Shown: positions 35,591 through 44,851, counted from the first letter of the stretch. The stretch: DNA of 64,000 nt from Rhodoferax ferrireducens (GCF_003347515.1 NZ_QEII01000259.1:1-64000), one strand, 5' to 3'. The notes: generated by a model from the letters alone, not told the origin. Made by a program: numbers and translations.

Positions 35591-35973
35591 GTCAGCATGC
35601 GGTCTTTTGCGACGAAATATTTGCGTGCGTAGGCGACCAGTTGTCCATCACTCGGATGGTCCACGGTTTCCACGCCGACCACCTTGTCCGACATGGCGGG
35701 GTCGTGCGTGTGAATATGTTTGACTAGCTGCAATTTTGCCTGCGCCGGGCCGACCACCAGAATCTCTTGTGCGCCTTTCAATGCCTCGACGACGGCGTGA
35801 TAATAGTCTTTGTCTTCGGGTTGGCGTCCAGAGCCTATGCTGCCACTTTTGGCGTGCAAATGAGCATGCGGCTTGGTGGGGAGAACAAGCGATTTCTCCA
35901 CCTCTCCCGCTGTGATGTGCATGACATGGGCTTCAGATTGGTCGAGCCAGACAACAGCGTGATAGTGCGACAT
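35587..35973 (-). CDS. eRF1-domain-like (host-attachment/translational machinery type) protein
   Basis: A 128-residue protein starting MSHYHAVVWLDQSEAHVMHI and rich in His (KPHAHLHAKSGSIGSG). The second half, YYHAVVEALKGAQEILVVG then AKLQLVKHIHTHDPAMSDK, fits the eRF1/pelota domain 3-like fold. Many genomes label it a translational machinery protein without experimental support. It overlaps the cNMP-binding gene by four bases at the 3' ends. Function unknown. Confidence 0.78.
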   Translation of the reverse strand: MSHYHAVVWLDQSEAHVMHITAGEVEKSLVLPTKPHAHLHAKSGSIGSGRQPEDKDYYHAVVEALKGAQEILVVGPAQAKLQLVKHIHTHDPAMSDKVVGVETVDHPSDGQLVAYARKYFVAKDRMLT

Positions 35974-36005
35974 GTTTTCCTTTTGGGTTTGTTAAGCCAT
36001 CAGCT

Positions 36006-36027
36006 TATGCTCTTGCCTAAGGGCATA
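36006..36027 (+). promoter_or_regulatory. Short hairpin between divergent genes
   Basis: TATGCTCTT and AAGGGCATA pair over nine positions (one G-T) around a GCCT loop. It lies about 60 nt before dusC and 33 nt from the divergent start. Possible operator or leader hairpin; no assignment. Confidence 0.35.
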
Positions 36028-36086
36028 TATTGATGAAGGTCAAAATTGCCTGATTCACACCCGCCATTGCTTTTGCCGCATTTTTC

Positions 36087-37130
36087 ATGACCATTCTTCT
36101 CGCGCCCATGGAGGGCCTGCTGGACTTTGTGCTGCGCGACATTCTGACCCGGGTGGGCGGGGTGGACCGCTGCGTCTCGGAGTTCATCCGCGTCACCAAT
36201 ACCTTGTTGCCTGATCGGGTTTTTTTCCGTGTCGTGCCTGAGTTGCTCAATGGCGGGCGCACTTTCGCCGGCGTCCCGGTGCGGGGGCAGTTGCTGGGTT
36301 CAGACCCGGTCTGCCTCGCGGAAAACGCCGCCTGCCTGGCGGCCCTGGGGCCCACCGGCGTTGACCTGAATTTTGGCTGCCCGGCCAAGGTGGTGAATCG
36401 CCATGGCGGCGGCGCCGCCTTGCTGGACGACCCCGAGCTTCTTTTGACCATCGTGTCGGCGGTACGCCGCGCCGTGCCGGCCCACCTGCCGGTGTCGGCC
36501 AAGATGCGCCTGGGCTTTAACGACGATTCGCGTGCCGTGGAATGTGCGCTGGCCATTGAAGGCGGTGGCGCGACCGAGCTGGTGGTGCACGCTCGTACCA
36601 AGGCAGATGCTTACCGCCCTCCGGCCTACTGGGAACGCATTGTGGATATTCGTGCGGCGGTGCGCATTCCGGTGGTGGCCAATGGCGAGATATGGACAGT
36701 GCAGGACGCCTTGCGTTGTCGCGAGGTGTCAGGCTGCGACACGCTGATGCTGGGTCGCGGTATGGTCACCGACCCGGGACTGGCGTTGGCGATCAAGGCG
36801 GCCATCGCCCACCCTGAGCGCCAGCCGTGGGGGACTTCACTGCTGGATTCGCCGTCCAGTGCCGGTGCGTCCATGCATCCTGCCGTGTCCTGGCAGACGC
36901 TGCTGCCGCTGATTTCCGATTTCTGGCGCCTGGTGTGTGCCCGGCTGGAGCGCCGCCAGCAGGCCGGGCGACTCAAGCAGTGGCTCAATTTTTTGCGTCG
37001 CAGTTACCCGGAAGCCGAGCTGGCCTATATGGCCTTGCGCACCCTCAACGAACCGGCGGCCATTGACCAATGGTTGGCCTGCGCCGGCTTTTGTGCCGAT
37101 GTCCGCGTCGACTTATGGGAACCTCTGTAA
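36087..37130 (+). CDS. dusC: tRNA-dihydrouridine synthase C
   Basis: A 347-residue FMN enzyme that reduces uridine in the tRNA D-loop (U16 in E. coli DusC). The N-terminus LLAPMEGLLDFVLRDIL and the catalytic Cys98 in GVDLNFGCPAKVVNRHGGGA are diagnostic. VSAKMRLGFND, LVVHARTKADAY, IPVVANGEIW and LMLGRGMVTDP line the barrel. The EFIRV and REL-type features follow DusC rather than DusA or DusB. It has its own promoter region, and is followed by a perfect inverted repeat. Confidence 0.93.
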   Translation: MTILLAPMEGLLDFVLRDILTRVGGVDRCVSEFIRVTNTLLPDRVFFRVVPELLNGGRTFAGVPVRGQLLGSDPVCLAENAACLAALGPTGVDLNFGCPAKVVNRHGGGAALLDDPELLLTIVSAVRRAVPAHLPVSAKMRLGFNDDSRAVECALAIEGGGATELVVHARTKADAYRPPAYWERIVDIRAAVRIPVVANGEIWTVQDALRCREVSGCDTLMLGRGMVTDPGLALAIKAAIAHPERQPWGTSLLDSPSSAGASMHPAVSWQTLLPLISDFWRLVCARLERRQQAGRLKQWLNFLRRSYPEAELAYMALRTLNEPAAIDQWLACAGFCADVRVDLWEPL

Positions 37131-37142
37131 ATTCACATTTTT

Positions 37143-37205
37143 GTCATTGCGAGCGCAGCGCGGCAATCCAGGGGACTTGGATTGCCGCGCTGCGCTCGCA
37201 ATGAC
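37143..37205. repeat. 63-nt perfect inverted repeat (MITE/REP-like)
   Basis: Two exactly complementary 28-nt arms (37143-37170 and 37178-37205) flank a seven-base loop, GGGGACT. Each arm starts GTCATTGCGAGCGCAGCGCG at its outer end. It begins 12 nt after the dusC stop. Elements with GTCATTGCGAGCGCAG termini recur in many proteobacterial genomes as noncoding repeats. It could act as a bidirectional terminator, though no T-run follows. Confidence 0.92.
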
Positions 37206-37299
37206 GAACTTATAGTCATGTCCTTATGCTTCGAATCGGGCGACTCCAATAGCTGCTCTCAGCGTTACAGTATTTTTATTTTTGATCGAGGAAACTTCC

Positions 37300-38418
37300 A
37301 TGAAAACCAAAGCCGCCGTCGCCTGGAAAGCAGGCCAACCCCTGACCATCGAAACCGTGGACCTGCAAGGCCCCAAGTTTGGTGAAGTGCTGGTCGAGAT
37401 CAAGGCCACCGGCATTTGCCACACCGACTACTACACGCTCTCCGGCGCCGACCCGGAAGGCATCTTCCCGGCCATCCTGGGCCATGAAGGCGCCGGCATC
37501 GTGGTCGACGTCGGTCCCGGCGTCACCACGCTGCAAAAAGGCGACCACGTCATCCCGCTCTACACGCCCGAATGCCGGCAATGCAAGTTCTGCCTGTCGC
37601 GCAAGACCAATTTGTGCCAGCTGATCCGCGGCACCCAGGGCAAGGGCCTGATGCCCGACGCCACCAGCCGCTTCAGCCTGAATGGCGAGCCGATCTTTCA
37701 TTACATGGGCACCAGCACCTTCAGCAACTACACCGTGGCGCCCGAGATTTCGCTGGCCAAGATCCGCAAGGACGCGCCGTTTGACAAGGTCTGCTACATC
37801 GGCTGCGGCGTCACCACCGGTATCGGCGCCGTGCTGTTCACGGCCAAGGTCGAGGCCGGCGCCAACGTCGTGGTGTTCGGCCTGGGCGGCATCGGCTTGA
37901 ACGTGATCCAGGGCGCGAAGATGGTGGGCGCCGACAAGATCATCGGCGTCGACCTGAACCCGGCGCGCGAAGCGATGGCGCGCAAGTTCGGCATGACGCA
38001 CTTCCTGAACCCGAAAGACATCGAGGCGGCGGGCGGCAACATCGTGGACGCTATTCAGCAGCTCACCGACGGCGGCGCCGACTACAGCTTTGAGTGCATC
38101 GGCAACACCCGGGTCATGCGCCAGGCGCTGGAGTGCACGCACAAAGGCTGGGGCCGCTCCATCATCATCGGCGTGGCCGAAGCCGGCGCCGAGATCAGTA
38201 CCCGGCCGTTCCAGTTGGTGACCGGGCGCAAATGGGAAGGCTCGGCCTTCGGCGGTGCGCGCGGGCGCACCGATGTGCCAAAAATCGTGGACTGGTACAT
38301 GGAAGGCAAGATCAACATCGACGACCTGATCACCCACACCATGCCGCTGGAAGACATCAACAAGGGCTTCGAACTGATGAAGAGCGGCGAATCCATTCGT
38401 GGTGTCGTGATTTATTGA
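37300..38418 (+). CDS. frmA: S-(hydroxymethyl)glutathione dehydrogenase (class III ADH)
   Basis: A 372-residue zinc enzyme that oxidises S-hydroxymethylglutathione to S-formylglutathione, the first enzymatic step of formaldehyde detoxification. ATG 37300 has GAGGAAA nearby; the in-frame Met six codons upstream is less likely. Catalytic zinc ligands lie in GICHTDYYTLSG and GHEGAG, and the structural zinc in ECRQCKFCLSRKTNLC. The NAD site is GLGGIGLNVIQGAKM. The FRPFQLVTGRKW-like region (STRPFQLVTGRKWEG) is typical of class III. It forms a pair with frmB, with a repeat copy between. No frmR repressor gene is seen. Confidence 0.97.
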   Translation: MKTKAAVAWKAGQPLTIETVDLQGPKFGEVLVEIKATGICHTDYYTLSGADPEGIFPAILGHEGAGIVVDVGPGVTTLQKGDHVIPLYTPECRQCKFCLSRKTNLCQLIRGTQGKGLMPDATSRFSLNGEPIFHYMGTSTFSNYTVAPEISLAKIRKDAPFDKVCYIGCGVTTGIGAVLFTAKVEAGANVVVFGLGGIGLNVIQGAKMVGADKIIGVDLNPAREAMARKFGMTHFLNPKDIEAAGGNIVDAIQQLTDGGADYSFECIGNTRVMRQALECTHKGWGRSIIIGVAEAGAEISTRPFQLVTGRKWEGSAFGGARGRTDVPKIVDWYMEGKINIDDLITHTMPLEDINKGFELMKSGESIRGVVIY

Positions 38419-38423
38419 TGAAA

Positions 38424-38477
38424 TTGGCCTCTATCGCTCTAGGAATAAGCGCTAATAGCTATCAAATAAGTAGCTAA
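38424..38477 (+). repeat. Interspersed ~50-nt repeat, copy C (abuts frmB start)
   Basis: Reads TTGGCCTCTATCG, GGAATAAGCGC, AGCTATC and TAGCTAA. It fills almost the whole frmA-frmB gap, and its last base directly precedes the frmB ATG. The 3' arms are GCTA and TAGC. It takes the place where a Shine-Dalgarno would be expected. Confidence 0.82.
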
Positions 38478-39353
38478 ATGAACACTGCTTCCCTTGAAAT
38501 TCTGAGCGAGCATGCCTGCTTTGGCGGTGTGCAGCGCTTTTACCAGCACGCCTCCGTCGAGATCGGGCTGCCGATGCGCTTCTCGGTTTACCTGCCACCG
38601 CGGGCGGCGATCGACCGGGCTGGCGGTAAAGTGCCGGCCCTGCTGTATCTGGCCGGGCTGACCTGCAATGAAGAAACCTTCATGGCCAAGGCCGGGGCGC
38701 AACGCATGGCGGCCGAGCTCGGCCTGGCGCTGATTGCCCCCGACACCAGCCCGCGCGGCGCCGGTGTACCCGGCGAGACCGAGAGTTGGGACTTTGGTGT
38801 CGGCGCCGGTTTTTATCTGGATGCGACGCAAGCGCCCTGGTCACAGCACTACCGCATGGAGAGTTACATCGTCTTGGAGCTGGTGCCGCTGCTGGCGAAA
38901 ACCTTACCCGTTGACGTAGAGCGGCTGGGCATTTTGGGTCATTCCATGGGCGGCCATGGCACCTTGACGCTGGCGCTCAGGCATCCCCGCCTGTTCAAGT
39001 CAGTGTCCGCGTTTGCGCCGATCTGTGCGCCCACCCAATGTCCGTGGGGGCACAAGGCGTTCTCGGGTTACCTGGGCGCCGACACGGCGCAGTGGGCGAT
39101 CCACGATGCCAGCGCACTGATGGGCAAATGCGCCAACGCGCCGTACCCGGCCGGCATCCTGATCGACCAGGGACTGGCCGACAAGTTCTTGCCCACGCAA
39201 CTGAATCCGCAGCTGTTTGAAGCCGCCTGCGCCCAGGCAGGGCAGCCATTGACGCTGCGCCGCCATGCCGGTTACGACCACGGGTATTACTTCATCTCGA
39301 CCTTCATGGCCGACCATCTGGCGCATCACGCGCAAACGCTGCTGGCCGGTTGA
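38478..39353 (+). CDS. frmB: S-formylglutathione hydrolase
   Basis: A 291-residue esterase that hydrolyses S-formylglutathione to formate and glutathione. Ser156 lies in LGILGHSMGGHGTL, and the acid and His lie in the DQGLADKF and YDHGYYFI segments. YLAGLTCNEETFMAKAGAQ and PDTSPRGAGVPGE are family marks. Paired with frmA 59 nt upstream. No ribosome-binding site is visible ahead of the ATG, because the repeat copy occupies the place; translation may depend on coupling or on a leaderless-like mode. Confidence 0.96.
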   Translation: MNTASLEILSEHACFGGVQRFYQHASVEIGLPMRFSVYLPPRAAIDRAGGKVPALLYLAGLTCNEETFMAKAGAQRMAAELGLALIAPDTSPRGAGVPGETESWDFGVGAGFYLDATQAPWSQHYRMESYIVLELVPLLAKTLPVDVERLGILGHSMGGHGTLTLALRHPRLFKSVSAFAPICAPTQCPWGHKAFSGYLGADTAQWAIHDASALMGKCANAPYPAGILIDQGLADKFLPTQLNPQLFEAACAQAGQPLTLRRHAGYDHGYYFISTFMADHLAHHAQTLLAG

Positions 39354-39471
39354 ACCCCAAGCCAGGGCGCTGCCGCCATGGAGCCGCCACGCGCGGCGCC
39401 GGATGGGTAGTGACCTTTGCGCAAAAACCTGCCCCCACGATGCCCGGTGATCGCCAGGCTTAACGTGAAAG

Positions 39472-39873
39472 TCAGAGCCACATGCCGCTGTGGGGCATGT
39501 GGATGGTTTGCGACGGACTGCCGCTGAGCACGAACGAGCCGATCACAAAGCTGAGCACGGCGATGAAAATGCTGGCAAAAAAGGCGGTCCAGAAACTGGA
39601 GACCGTGAAGCCCCGGACCACCGACGAGACCAGCAAGATCATCAGGGCATTGATCACCAGCAGGAACAGTCCGAAGGTCAAAAATGTCAGCGGCAAAGTC
39701 AGGACGACGAGCAACGGCTTGATGATGGCGTTCGCAAAGCCAAGCAGCAGCGCCGAGATGATCAACGATGCCGTGTCGGTGAATTTGATGCCGCTGAAAA
39801 TGTGACTGGCCACCCAGAGCGACAGCGCGGTGATAGCCCAATGCAGAACGAAGGGCGTGAGGTTATCAAGCAT
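39472..39873 (-). CDS. Phage-holin-superfamily-IV-like membrane protein
   Basis: A 133-residue protein with four membrane helices: LHWAITALSLWVASHIF, ASLIISALLLGFANAIIKPL, LTFLTFGLFLLVINALMILL and FWTAFFASIFIAVLSFVIG. The motif GFANAIIKPLLVVLTLPLTF is the hallmark of the 4TMS holin-like family, common in bacterial chromosomes away from prophage. Function unknown, possibly membrane integrity. It starts 18 nt after the gcvP stop on the same strand, so it is probably the last gene of that transcript. Confidence 0.88.
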   Translation of the reverse strand: MLDNLTPFVLHWAITALSLWVASHIFSGIKFTDTASLIISALLLGFANAIIKPLLVVLTLPLTFLTFGLFLLVINALMILLVSSVVRGFTVSSFWTAFFASIFIAVLSFVIGSFVLSGSPSQTIHMPHSGMWL

Positions 39874-39891
39874 GTCAGGTGGCCTGGTGTG

Positions 39892-42798
39892 TTACCGGTA
39901 ATCGCTGACCGGCACGCAGGAGCACTGCAGATTGCGGTCACCGTACACGTTGTCCACGCGGCCCACCGGCGGCCAGTACTTGACCTGTTTCAGCGTCGCC
40001 AGCGGGAAGCCGCCGACTTCGCGCGAGTAGGGTCTGTCCCACTCGGTCCCCATCAAGGAAGCGGCGGTATGCGGTGCGTGCTTGAGCGGGTTGTTGTCCT
40101 GCGGCCATTCACCGCGTTCGACTTTGGCAATTTCCTCGCGGATGGCGATCATGGCGTTGATGAAACGGTCCAGCTCGTCCAGTGTTTCGCTCTCGGTCGG
40201 TTCCACCATCAGCGTGCCGGGCACCGGAAAACTCAACGTCGGCGCATGAAAACCGTAGTCCATCAGGCGCTTGGCCACATCTTCGGCCGAAATGCCGTTG
40301 GCGCCGCCACTGCTTTCCTTCAAGGGCCGCAAGTCCAGAATGCACTCGTGCGCCACATGGCCGTTGGCGCTGGCGTAGAGGGTGGGGTAGTGGTCTTTCA
40401 GGCGAGCGCTGATGTAGTTGGCGCTCAGGATGGCGACCTCGGTCGCCGCCTGCAGGCCCTCGGCGCCCATCATGCGGCAGTACATCCAGCTGATCGGCAG
40501 CACGGCCGCATTGCCCAAGGGCGCGGCCGAGATGGCGCCCACGCCATTGACCGGAAGTCCCCCCGTGGCGTGGCCCGGCAGGTAAGGCACCAGGTCAGCC
40601 ACCACACAGACGGGGCCGACACCGGGGCCGCCACCGCCGTGCGGAATGCAGAAAGTCTTGTGCAGGTTCAGGTGGCTGACGTCGCCGCCGAATTCGCCGG
40701 GGGCGGCCACGCCGACCAGCGCATTCATGTTGGCGCCGTCCACATAGACGCGGCCACCGTGGGAATGCACCAGGGCGCACAGCTCCTTGACGCTGGTCTC
40801 AAATACGCCGTGCGTGCTGGGGTAGGTGATCATCACCGCCGCCAGATGCTGGCTGTGCTGTTCGCACTTGGCCTGCAGGTCGGCGATGTCGACATTGCCT
40901 TGCGCGTCGCAGGCCGTGACCACCACGGTCAGGCCCGCCATGTGGGCGCTGGCCGGGTTGGTGCCGTGGGCGCTGGAGGGAATCAGGCAGATATTGCGGT
41001 GGCCCTGGCCATTCGCTTCATGGTAGGCCTTGATCACCAGCAGTCCGGCATATTCGCCTTGCGAACCGGCGTTGGGCTGCAGGCTGATGCCGGCATAACC
41101 CGTCGCCTGGCACAGCCAGGCGCGCAATTGCTCGTCCAGCTCGCGGTAGCCTTGCAACTGCTCGTGCGGCGCAAACGGGTGCAGGGATGCAAACTCCGGC
41201 CAGGTGATGGGGATCATCTCGCTGGTGGCATTGAGCTTCATAGTGCAGCTGCCCAGCGGGATCATGCTGCGGTCCAGCGCCAGGTCCTTGTCGCTCAGGC
41301 GCCGGATGTAGCGCAGCATGCCGGTCTCGGAGTGGTGCGTGTTGAAGACTGGGTGCGTCAAAAAGGGGCTGGCGCGGCGCAAGGCGGTGGGGATCAGGGA
41401 CTCCACGCCCATCTCGAAATCGCTGACCTGCGGCAGCGTTTGCCCGTCCTTGGCGAAAAAGCCCCAGAGTTGCTCCAGGTTGTCGCGGGTGGTGGTCTCG
41501 TCCAGCGATACGCTCAGGCTGGTTTTTGAGGTAAATCGGAGGTTAGCCCCCGTAGAACGTGCGCGAGTAGCTATTGAATCTGTAGCATCTTCGGTGTTGA
41601 CGGTCAGGGTGTCAAACGCACTGGCGTTGCCGAGGGCGTAACCCATGTCCTGCAGACCGCGCGCCAGGATCGCGGTGTAGGTCGCGACGCGCTGGGCAAT
41701 GCGTTTGAGGCCTTGCGGGCCGTGGTAGACCGCATACATGCTGGCCACCACCGCGGGCAAGACCTGCGCGGTGCAGATGTTGGAAGTCGCTTTTTCCCGG
41801 CGAATGTGTTGTTCGCGCGTTTGCAGCGCCAGCCGGTAAGTGGGCTGGCCGTGCACGTCGATGCTCACGCCCACCAGACGGCCGGGCATGGAGCGCTTGA
41901 ATTCGTCACGGCACGCCAGGTAGGCCGCGTGCGGGCCGCCGTTGCACATCGGCATGCCAAAGCGCTGCGTGGTGCCGACCACGATGTCGGCATTCCATTC
42001 ACCGGGAGGGGCCAGCAAGGTCAGCGCCAGCAAATCGGCGGCCACGATGAAGGCCGCCTGTTTGGCGTGCACCGTGGCCACGTCGGGGCGCATGTCTTCA
42101 ATCGAGCCGCTGCTGGACGGGTACTGAATCAGCACCGCAAAGTAGTCGCGATTCGCCAGCCAGCCATTCCACTGCTCGGCTGACTGCGCGACCAGCACCT
42201 CAATGCCCAGTGGCGCCGCGCGCGTCTGAATGACTTCAATCGTTTGCGGATGGCAGTCGCCGGCCACGATAAAAGTGTTGCTTTTGCTCTTGACGCTGCG
42301 TTTGGCCAGCGTCATGGCTTCGGCCGCTGCCGTGGCTTCGTCCAGCATGGAGGCGTTGGCCATCGGCATGCCGGTGAGGTCCGCGATCATGGTCTGGAAA
42401 TTCACCAGCGCTTCCATGCGGCCCTGACTGATCTCGGCCTGGTAGGGCGTGTAGGCGGTGTACCAGGCGGGATTTTCCAGAATGTTGCGCAGAATCACGC
42501 CCGGCGTGTGGGTGTCGTAATAACCCTGGCCGATATAGCTTTTGAAAACCTGATTTTTGGATGCAATCGCCTTGAGCTCAGCCAGTGCCGCTGCCTCGGT
42601 GATCGCCGCCGGAATATCCATGCGGCTGTGGCGGGCGATAGAGCGGGGCACGATACCGTCGATCAGCTCGCGGCGTGAACTCGATCCCACGACCTTGAGC
42701 ATCAAGGCCTCGTCGGTCTCGTCCACGCCAATGTGGCGGGCGACGAATTCGCTGGCGTTCTCCAGCTCGTCCAGGGGTTTGGCGGATTGCATCAACAT
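39892..42798 (-). CDS. gcvP: Glycine dehydrogenase (decarboxylating), P protein
   Basis: A 968-residue PLP enzyme that decarboxylates glycine and passes the aminomethyl group to the lipoyl arm of GcvH. The N-terminus reads [19 protein letters not shown]. The cofactor Lys is in [18 protein letters not shown] near residue 714. It is the single-chain form with both halves. A repeat copy lies within the frame, encoding the stretch between VNTEDA and ANLRF, with no obvious loss of length against the family. It lies downstream of gcvT and gcvH, and a terminator stands in the 87-nt gap after gcvH. Confidence 0.97.
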   Translation of the reverse strand: MLMQSAKPLDELENASEFVARHIGVDETDEALMLKVVGSSSRRELIDGIVPRSIARHSRMDIPAAITEAAALAELKAIASKNQVFKSYIGQGYYDTHTPGVILRNILENPAWYTAYTPYQAEISQGRMEALVNFQTMIADLTGMPMANASMLDEATAAAEAMTLAKRSVKSKSNTFIVAGDCHPQTIEVIQTRAAPLGIEVLVAQSAEQWNGWLANRDYFAVLIQYPSSSGSIEDMRPDVATVHAKQAAFIVAADLLALTLLAPPGEWNADIVVGTTQRFGMPMCNGGPHAAYLACRDEFKRSMPGRLVGVSIDVHGQPTYRLALQTREQHIRREKATSNICTAQVLPAVVASMYAVYHGPQGLKRIAQRVATYTAILARGLQDMGYALGNASAFDTLTVNTEDATDSIATRARSTGANLRFTSKTSLSVSLDETTTRDNLEQLWGFFAKDGQTLPQVSDFEMGVESLIPTALRRASPFLTHPVFNTHHSETGMLRYIRRLSDKDLALDRSMIPLGSCTMKLNATSEMIPITWPEFASLHPFAPHEQLQGYRELDEQLRAWLCQATGYAGISLQPNAGSQGEYAGLLVIKAYHEANGQGHRNICLIPSSAHGTNPASAHMAGLTVVVTACDAQGNVDIADLQAKCEQHSQHLAAVMITYPSTHGVFETSVKELCALVHSHGGRVYVDGANMNALVGVAAPGEFGGDVSHLNLHKTFCIPHGGGGPGVGPVCVVADLVPYLPGHATGGLPVNGVGAISAAPLGNAAVLPISWMYCRMMGAEGLQAATEVAILSANYISARLKDHYPTLYASANGHVAHECILDLRPLKESSGGANGISAEDVAKRLMDYGFHAPTLSFPVPGTLMVEPTESETLDELDRFINAMIAIREEIAKVERGEWPQDNNPLKHAPHTAASLMGTEWDRPYSREVGGFPLATLKQVKYWPPVGRVDNVYGDRNLQCSCVPVSDYR
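41541..41588 (+). repeat. Interspersed repeat, copy G, inside gcvP (antisense to the gene)
   Basis: On the + strand reads GTTAGCCCCCGTAGAAC, GCGCGAG and AGCTATTGAATCTGTAGCA; arms GCTA and TAGC. Read in the gcvP frame it gives a polar stretch, [17 protein letters not shown], at a variable position of the protein. Flanking family motifs are intact on both sides. Confidence 0.7.
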
Positions 42799-42833
42799 AA
42801 TTTTTTCCAGCTAGAGGGGAGGATGGGGACGGC

Positions 42834-42879
42834 AATTTTTCGACGGGCCGCCCCTAGAAAAATTAGCCCCCTCGGGGGC
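42834..42879. terminator. Terminator in the gcvH-gcvP gap
   Basis: On the minus strand, six nt after the gcvH stop, GCCCCC-GA-GGGGGC (42879-42866) is followed by TAATTTTTC. This is a good intrinsic terminator. A second nested inverted repeat, AATTTTTC (42834-42841) and GAAAAATT (42857-42864), surrounds a GC-rich core. It should reduce readthrough from gcvTH into gcvP or require a separate gcvP promoter. Confidence 0.8.
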
Positions 42880-42885
42880 ACATCT

Positions 42886-43257
42886 TTAGGCGTTGGCGGC
42901 GAAGCTGGTGTAGCTGGTCTCGTCCATCAGGGCGTCCAGCTCGGCGGGGGCGGCCAGTTTGACCTTGAAGAACCAGCCCGCGCCCAGCGGGTCGGAGTTG
43001 GCCAGGGAAGGGTCAGCGCGCAGGGCCTCGTTCACCTCGGTGACTTCGCCGCTGACGGGCATGTAGACGTCAGCAGCGGCCTTGACCGACTCGACCACGC
43101 CGGCGATGTCTTTGGCCGCCAGGGTCGCGCCCACTTCCGGCAGGTCCACAAATACGACATCGCCCAGGGCGTCTTGCGCGTGGTGGGTGATGCCCACGAT
43201 GGCTGTGTCGCCGTCAACTTTGAGCCATTCATGGTCGGGGGTGTATTTGATCGTCAT
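42886..43257 (-). CDS. gcvH: Glycine cleavage system H protein
   Basis: A 123-residue lipoyl carrier that shuttles the aminomethyl group between GcvP, GcvT and the L protein. It starts [20 protein letters not shown] with GGAG upstream. The lipoylated Lys59 lies in [18 protein letters not shown]. The tail ends in SYTSFAANA. It lies 42 nt after gcvT on the same strand. The length is slightly short of E. coli GcvH (129). Confidence 0.97.
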   Translation of the reverse strand: MTIKYTPDHEWLKVDGDTAIVGITHHAQDALGDVVFVDLPEVGATLAAKDIAGVVESVKAAADVYMPVSGEVTEVNEALRADPSLANSDPLGAGWFFKVKLAAPAELDALMDETSYTSFAANA

Positions 43258-43299
43258 GAGGTGTTCTCCTGAAAAAGTTATAGCAATGAAATTAAAAAA

Positions 43300-44457
43300 T
43301 TAACCGCGGTAGTAGCGGGTGGGCACAAAAGGCATGGCCACCACTTCCATCGGCACCGGTTTGCCGCGCACGATGGCGTTGATCCGGGTGCCCAGTGTCG
43401 CCAATTCAGGTGTCACATAACCCATGGCCACCGGCTGGTTGATCGTGGGCCCAAGCAGGCCGCTGGTGACTTCGCCGATGCGCTGGCCGGACAGGTCTTG
43501 CAGCTCGGTATGATCGCGCACGGGAATCCGCTCCAGCGCCACCAGTCCAACACGTTTTCGGGCTATAGCCCCCGTATCACCTGCGAGTTTCGCTAGTATT
43601 TTCGTAGCACCAGGATAACCGCCGGCACGCGCGCCGTCGGCCCGCCGCACTTTCTGCAGGGCCCAGTTCAGGCCGGCTTCAACCGGTGTGGTGGTTGTGT
43701 CAATGTCGTTGCCGTACAGACACAGGCCGGACTCCAGGCGCAGCGAATTGCGGGCACCCAAGCCGACTGGTTTGACTTCGGGCTGTGCCAGCAAGGCCTT
43801 TGCCAGTATTTCGGCCTGCGATGCCTCCACCGAAATCTCGAATCCATCTTCACCGGTATAGCCGCTGCGGGTGATAAAACACGGCACGGCATGTCCGTCG
43901 CAAGCCACATCAAATTGCCCGCCGGTCATGAACACCAGTTTCTCGATGCCGGGACACAGGCGCTGCAGTGCCGTCACGGCTTGCGGACCCTGCAATGCCA
44001 GCAAGGCTTTCTCGGGCATGGGGATGACCTGGCAGCGCGCACCGATTTTGGCCTGGATGTGCGCAATATCACCGACCTTGCAGGCGCCGTTGACGATCAC
44101 AAAAATGTCGCCGCCGTGGGCATAGTCGCGGTTCACGAACATCAGGTCGTCGATGATGCCGCCGTCCTCATTGAGCAGCAGGCCGTAGCGCTGCTTGCCG
44201 ACGGCCAGGTCGATCACGTCCACCGGCATCAGGCTCTCAAACGCGGCCGCCGCATCGGGCCCGACCAGGCGCAACTGGCCCATGTGCGACACGTCAAACA
44301 GGCCGGCGGCCGTGCGCGTGTGCTGGTGCTCGGCCATCAGGCCAGCGGGGTATTGCACCGGCATGGAATAGCCGGCAAACGGCACCATGCGGGCGCCCAG
44401 CGACACATGCAGATCGTTGAGCGGTACTTTGAGAAGGTTGTCGGGCGTGATGGACAT
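43300..44457 (-). CDS. gcvT: Aminomethyltransferase (glycine cleavage T protein)
   Basis: A 385-residue enzyme that transfers the methylene group from GcvH to tetrahydrofolate. ATG at 44455-44457 has GGAG about nine bases upstream; the in-frame Met at 44505 would add 16 residues not seen in the family. LFDVSHMGQLRLVGPDA, YTGEDGFEI and LGARNSLRLESGLCLYGNDI are diagnostic, with the catalytic Asp in the VSHMGQ region's fold. A repeat copy is embedded in the segment GATKILAKLAGDTGAIARK. It is the first gene of the operon, and a tandem glycine riboswitch lies immediately upstream. Confidence 0.97.
   Translation of the reverse strand: MSITPDNLLKVPLNDLHVSLGARMVPFAGYSMPVQYPAGLMAEHQHTRTAAGLFDVSHMGQLRLVGPDAAAAFESLMPVDVIDLAVGKQRYGLLLNEDGGIIDDLMFVNRDYAHGGDIFVIVNGACKVGDIAHIQAKIGARCQVIPMPEKALLALQGPQAVTALQRLCPGIEKLVFMTGGQFDVACDGHAVPCFITRSGYTGEDGFEISVEASQAEILAKALLAQPEVKPVGLGARNSLRLESGLCLYGNDIDTTTTPVEAGLNWALQKVRRADGARAGGYPGATKILAKLAGDTGAIARKRVGLVALERIPVRDHTELQDLSGQRIGEVTSGLLGPTINQPVAMGYVTPELATLGTRINAIVRGKPVPMEVVAMPFVPTRYYRG
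43558..43612 (+). repeat. Interspersed repeat, copy H, inside gcvT (antisense to the gene)
   Basis: On the + strand reads GGGCTATAGCCCCCGTATCAC, split here as GGGCTATAGCCC and CCGTATCAC, then CTGCGAG and GCTAGTATTTTCGTAGC. Arms GCTA and TAGC. In the gcvT frame it encodes ATKILAKLAGDTGAIAR, at a position that is variable in the family. Confidence 0.62.
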
Positions 44458-44544
44458 CAGCGAACTCCAGAGAGAGAAAAGGGTAAAGCGCAGGAGGCAA
44501 GTCAAATTCCATGAGCTTGAGCGACGTCAAAATCATGGCTTGCC

Positions 44545-44790
44545 CCCGCTGTCCGCTTTACCTGAGAGATTCGCCGGGTCTGCGTGGCCTTGCTGGCTGC
44601 AGACTGCGGTTTGCTCCTTCGGTGGGTCAAAGCGGTTGTAAATGCCGGCTTGACCTCTCTCCAGTGGGGATACGTTGGGTGGTCTTGCGACCGGCCAACG
44701 TTTGTCAGTCCTTTTGCCTGAGCGTTCAAACTGCTGCAATCAGCAGTCCTGCGCCTTCGGCGGCCTCCTCAAGGGGAGGCTCTCTCCTGA
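44545..44790 (-). promoter_or_regulatory. Tandem glycine riboswitch upstream of gcvT
   Basis: Two glycine aptamers stand in tandem on the minus strand. The first (about 44788-44700) has GGAGAGAGCC, GCCGAAGGCGCAG and GCTCAGGCAAAAGGAC. The second (about 44664-44548) has GGAGAGAGG, CACCGAAGGAGCAA and CTCTCAGGTAAAGCGGACAG. These are the conserved cores of the family. Glycine binding typically switches on gcv expression. About 90 nt separate the second aptamer from the gcvT start, room for an expression platform. Confidence 0.95.
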
Positions 44791-44851
44791 ACAAATCAAT
44801 TCTACTATTTCACGCCAAGCCCATCGCGCAGGCCCCGGCGTCCGTCCGGAA

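Noticed and set aside
39490-41529. 679-residue + strand open frame opposite gcvP
   Set aside because: It runs antisense to a clear GcvP gene, is rich in Gly, His and Arg without any motif, and is explained by GC-rich third positions.
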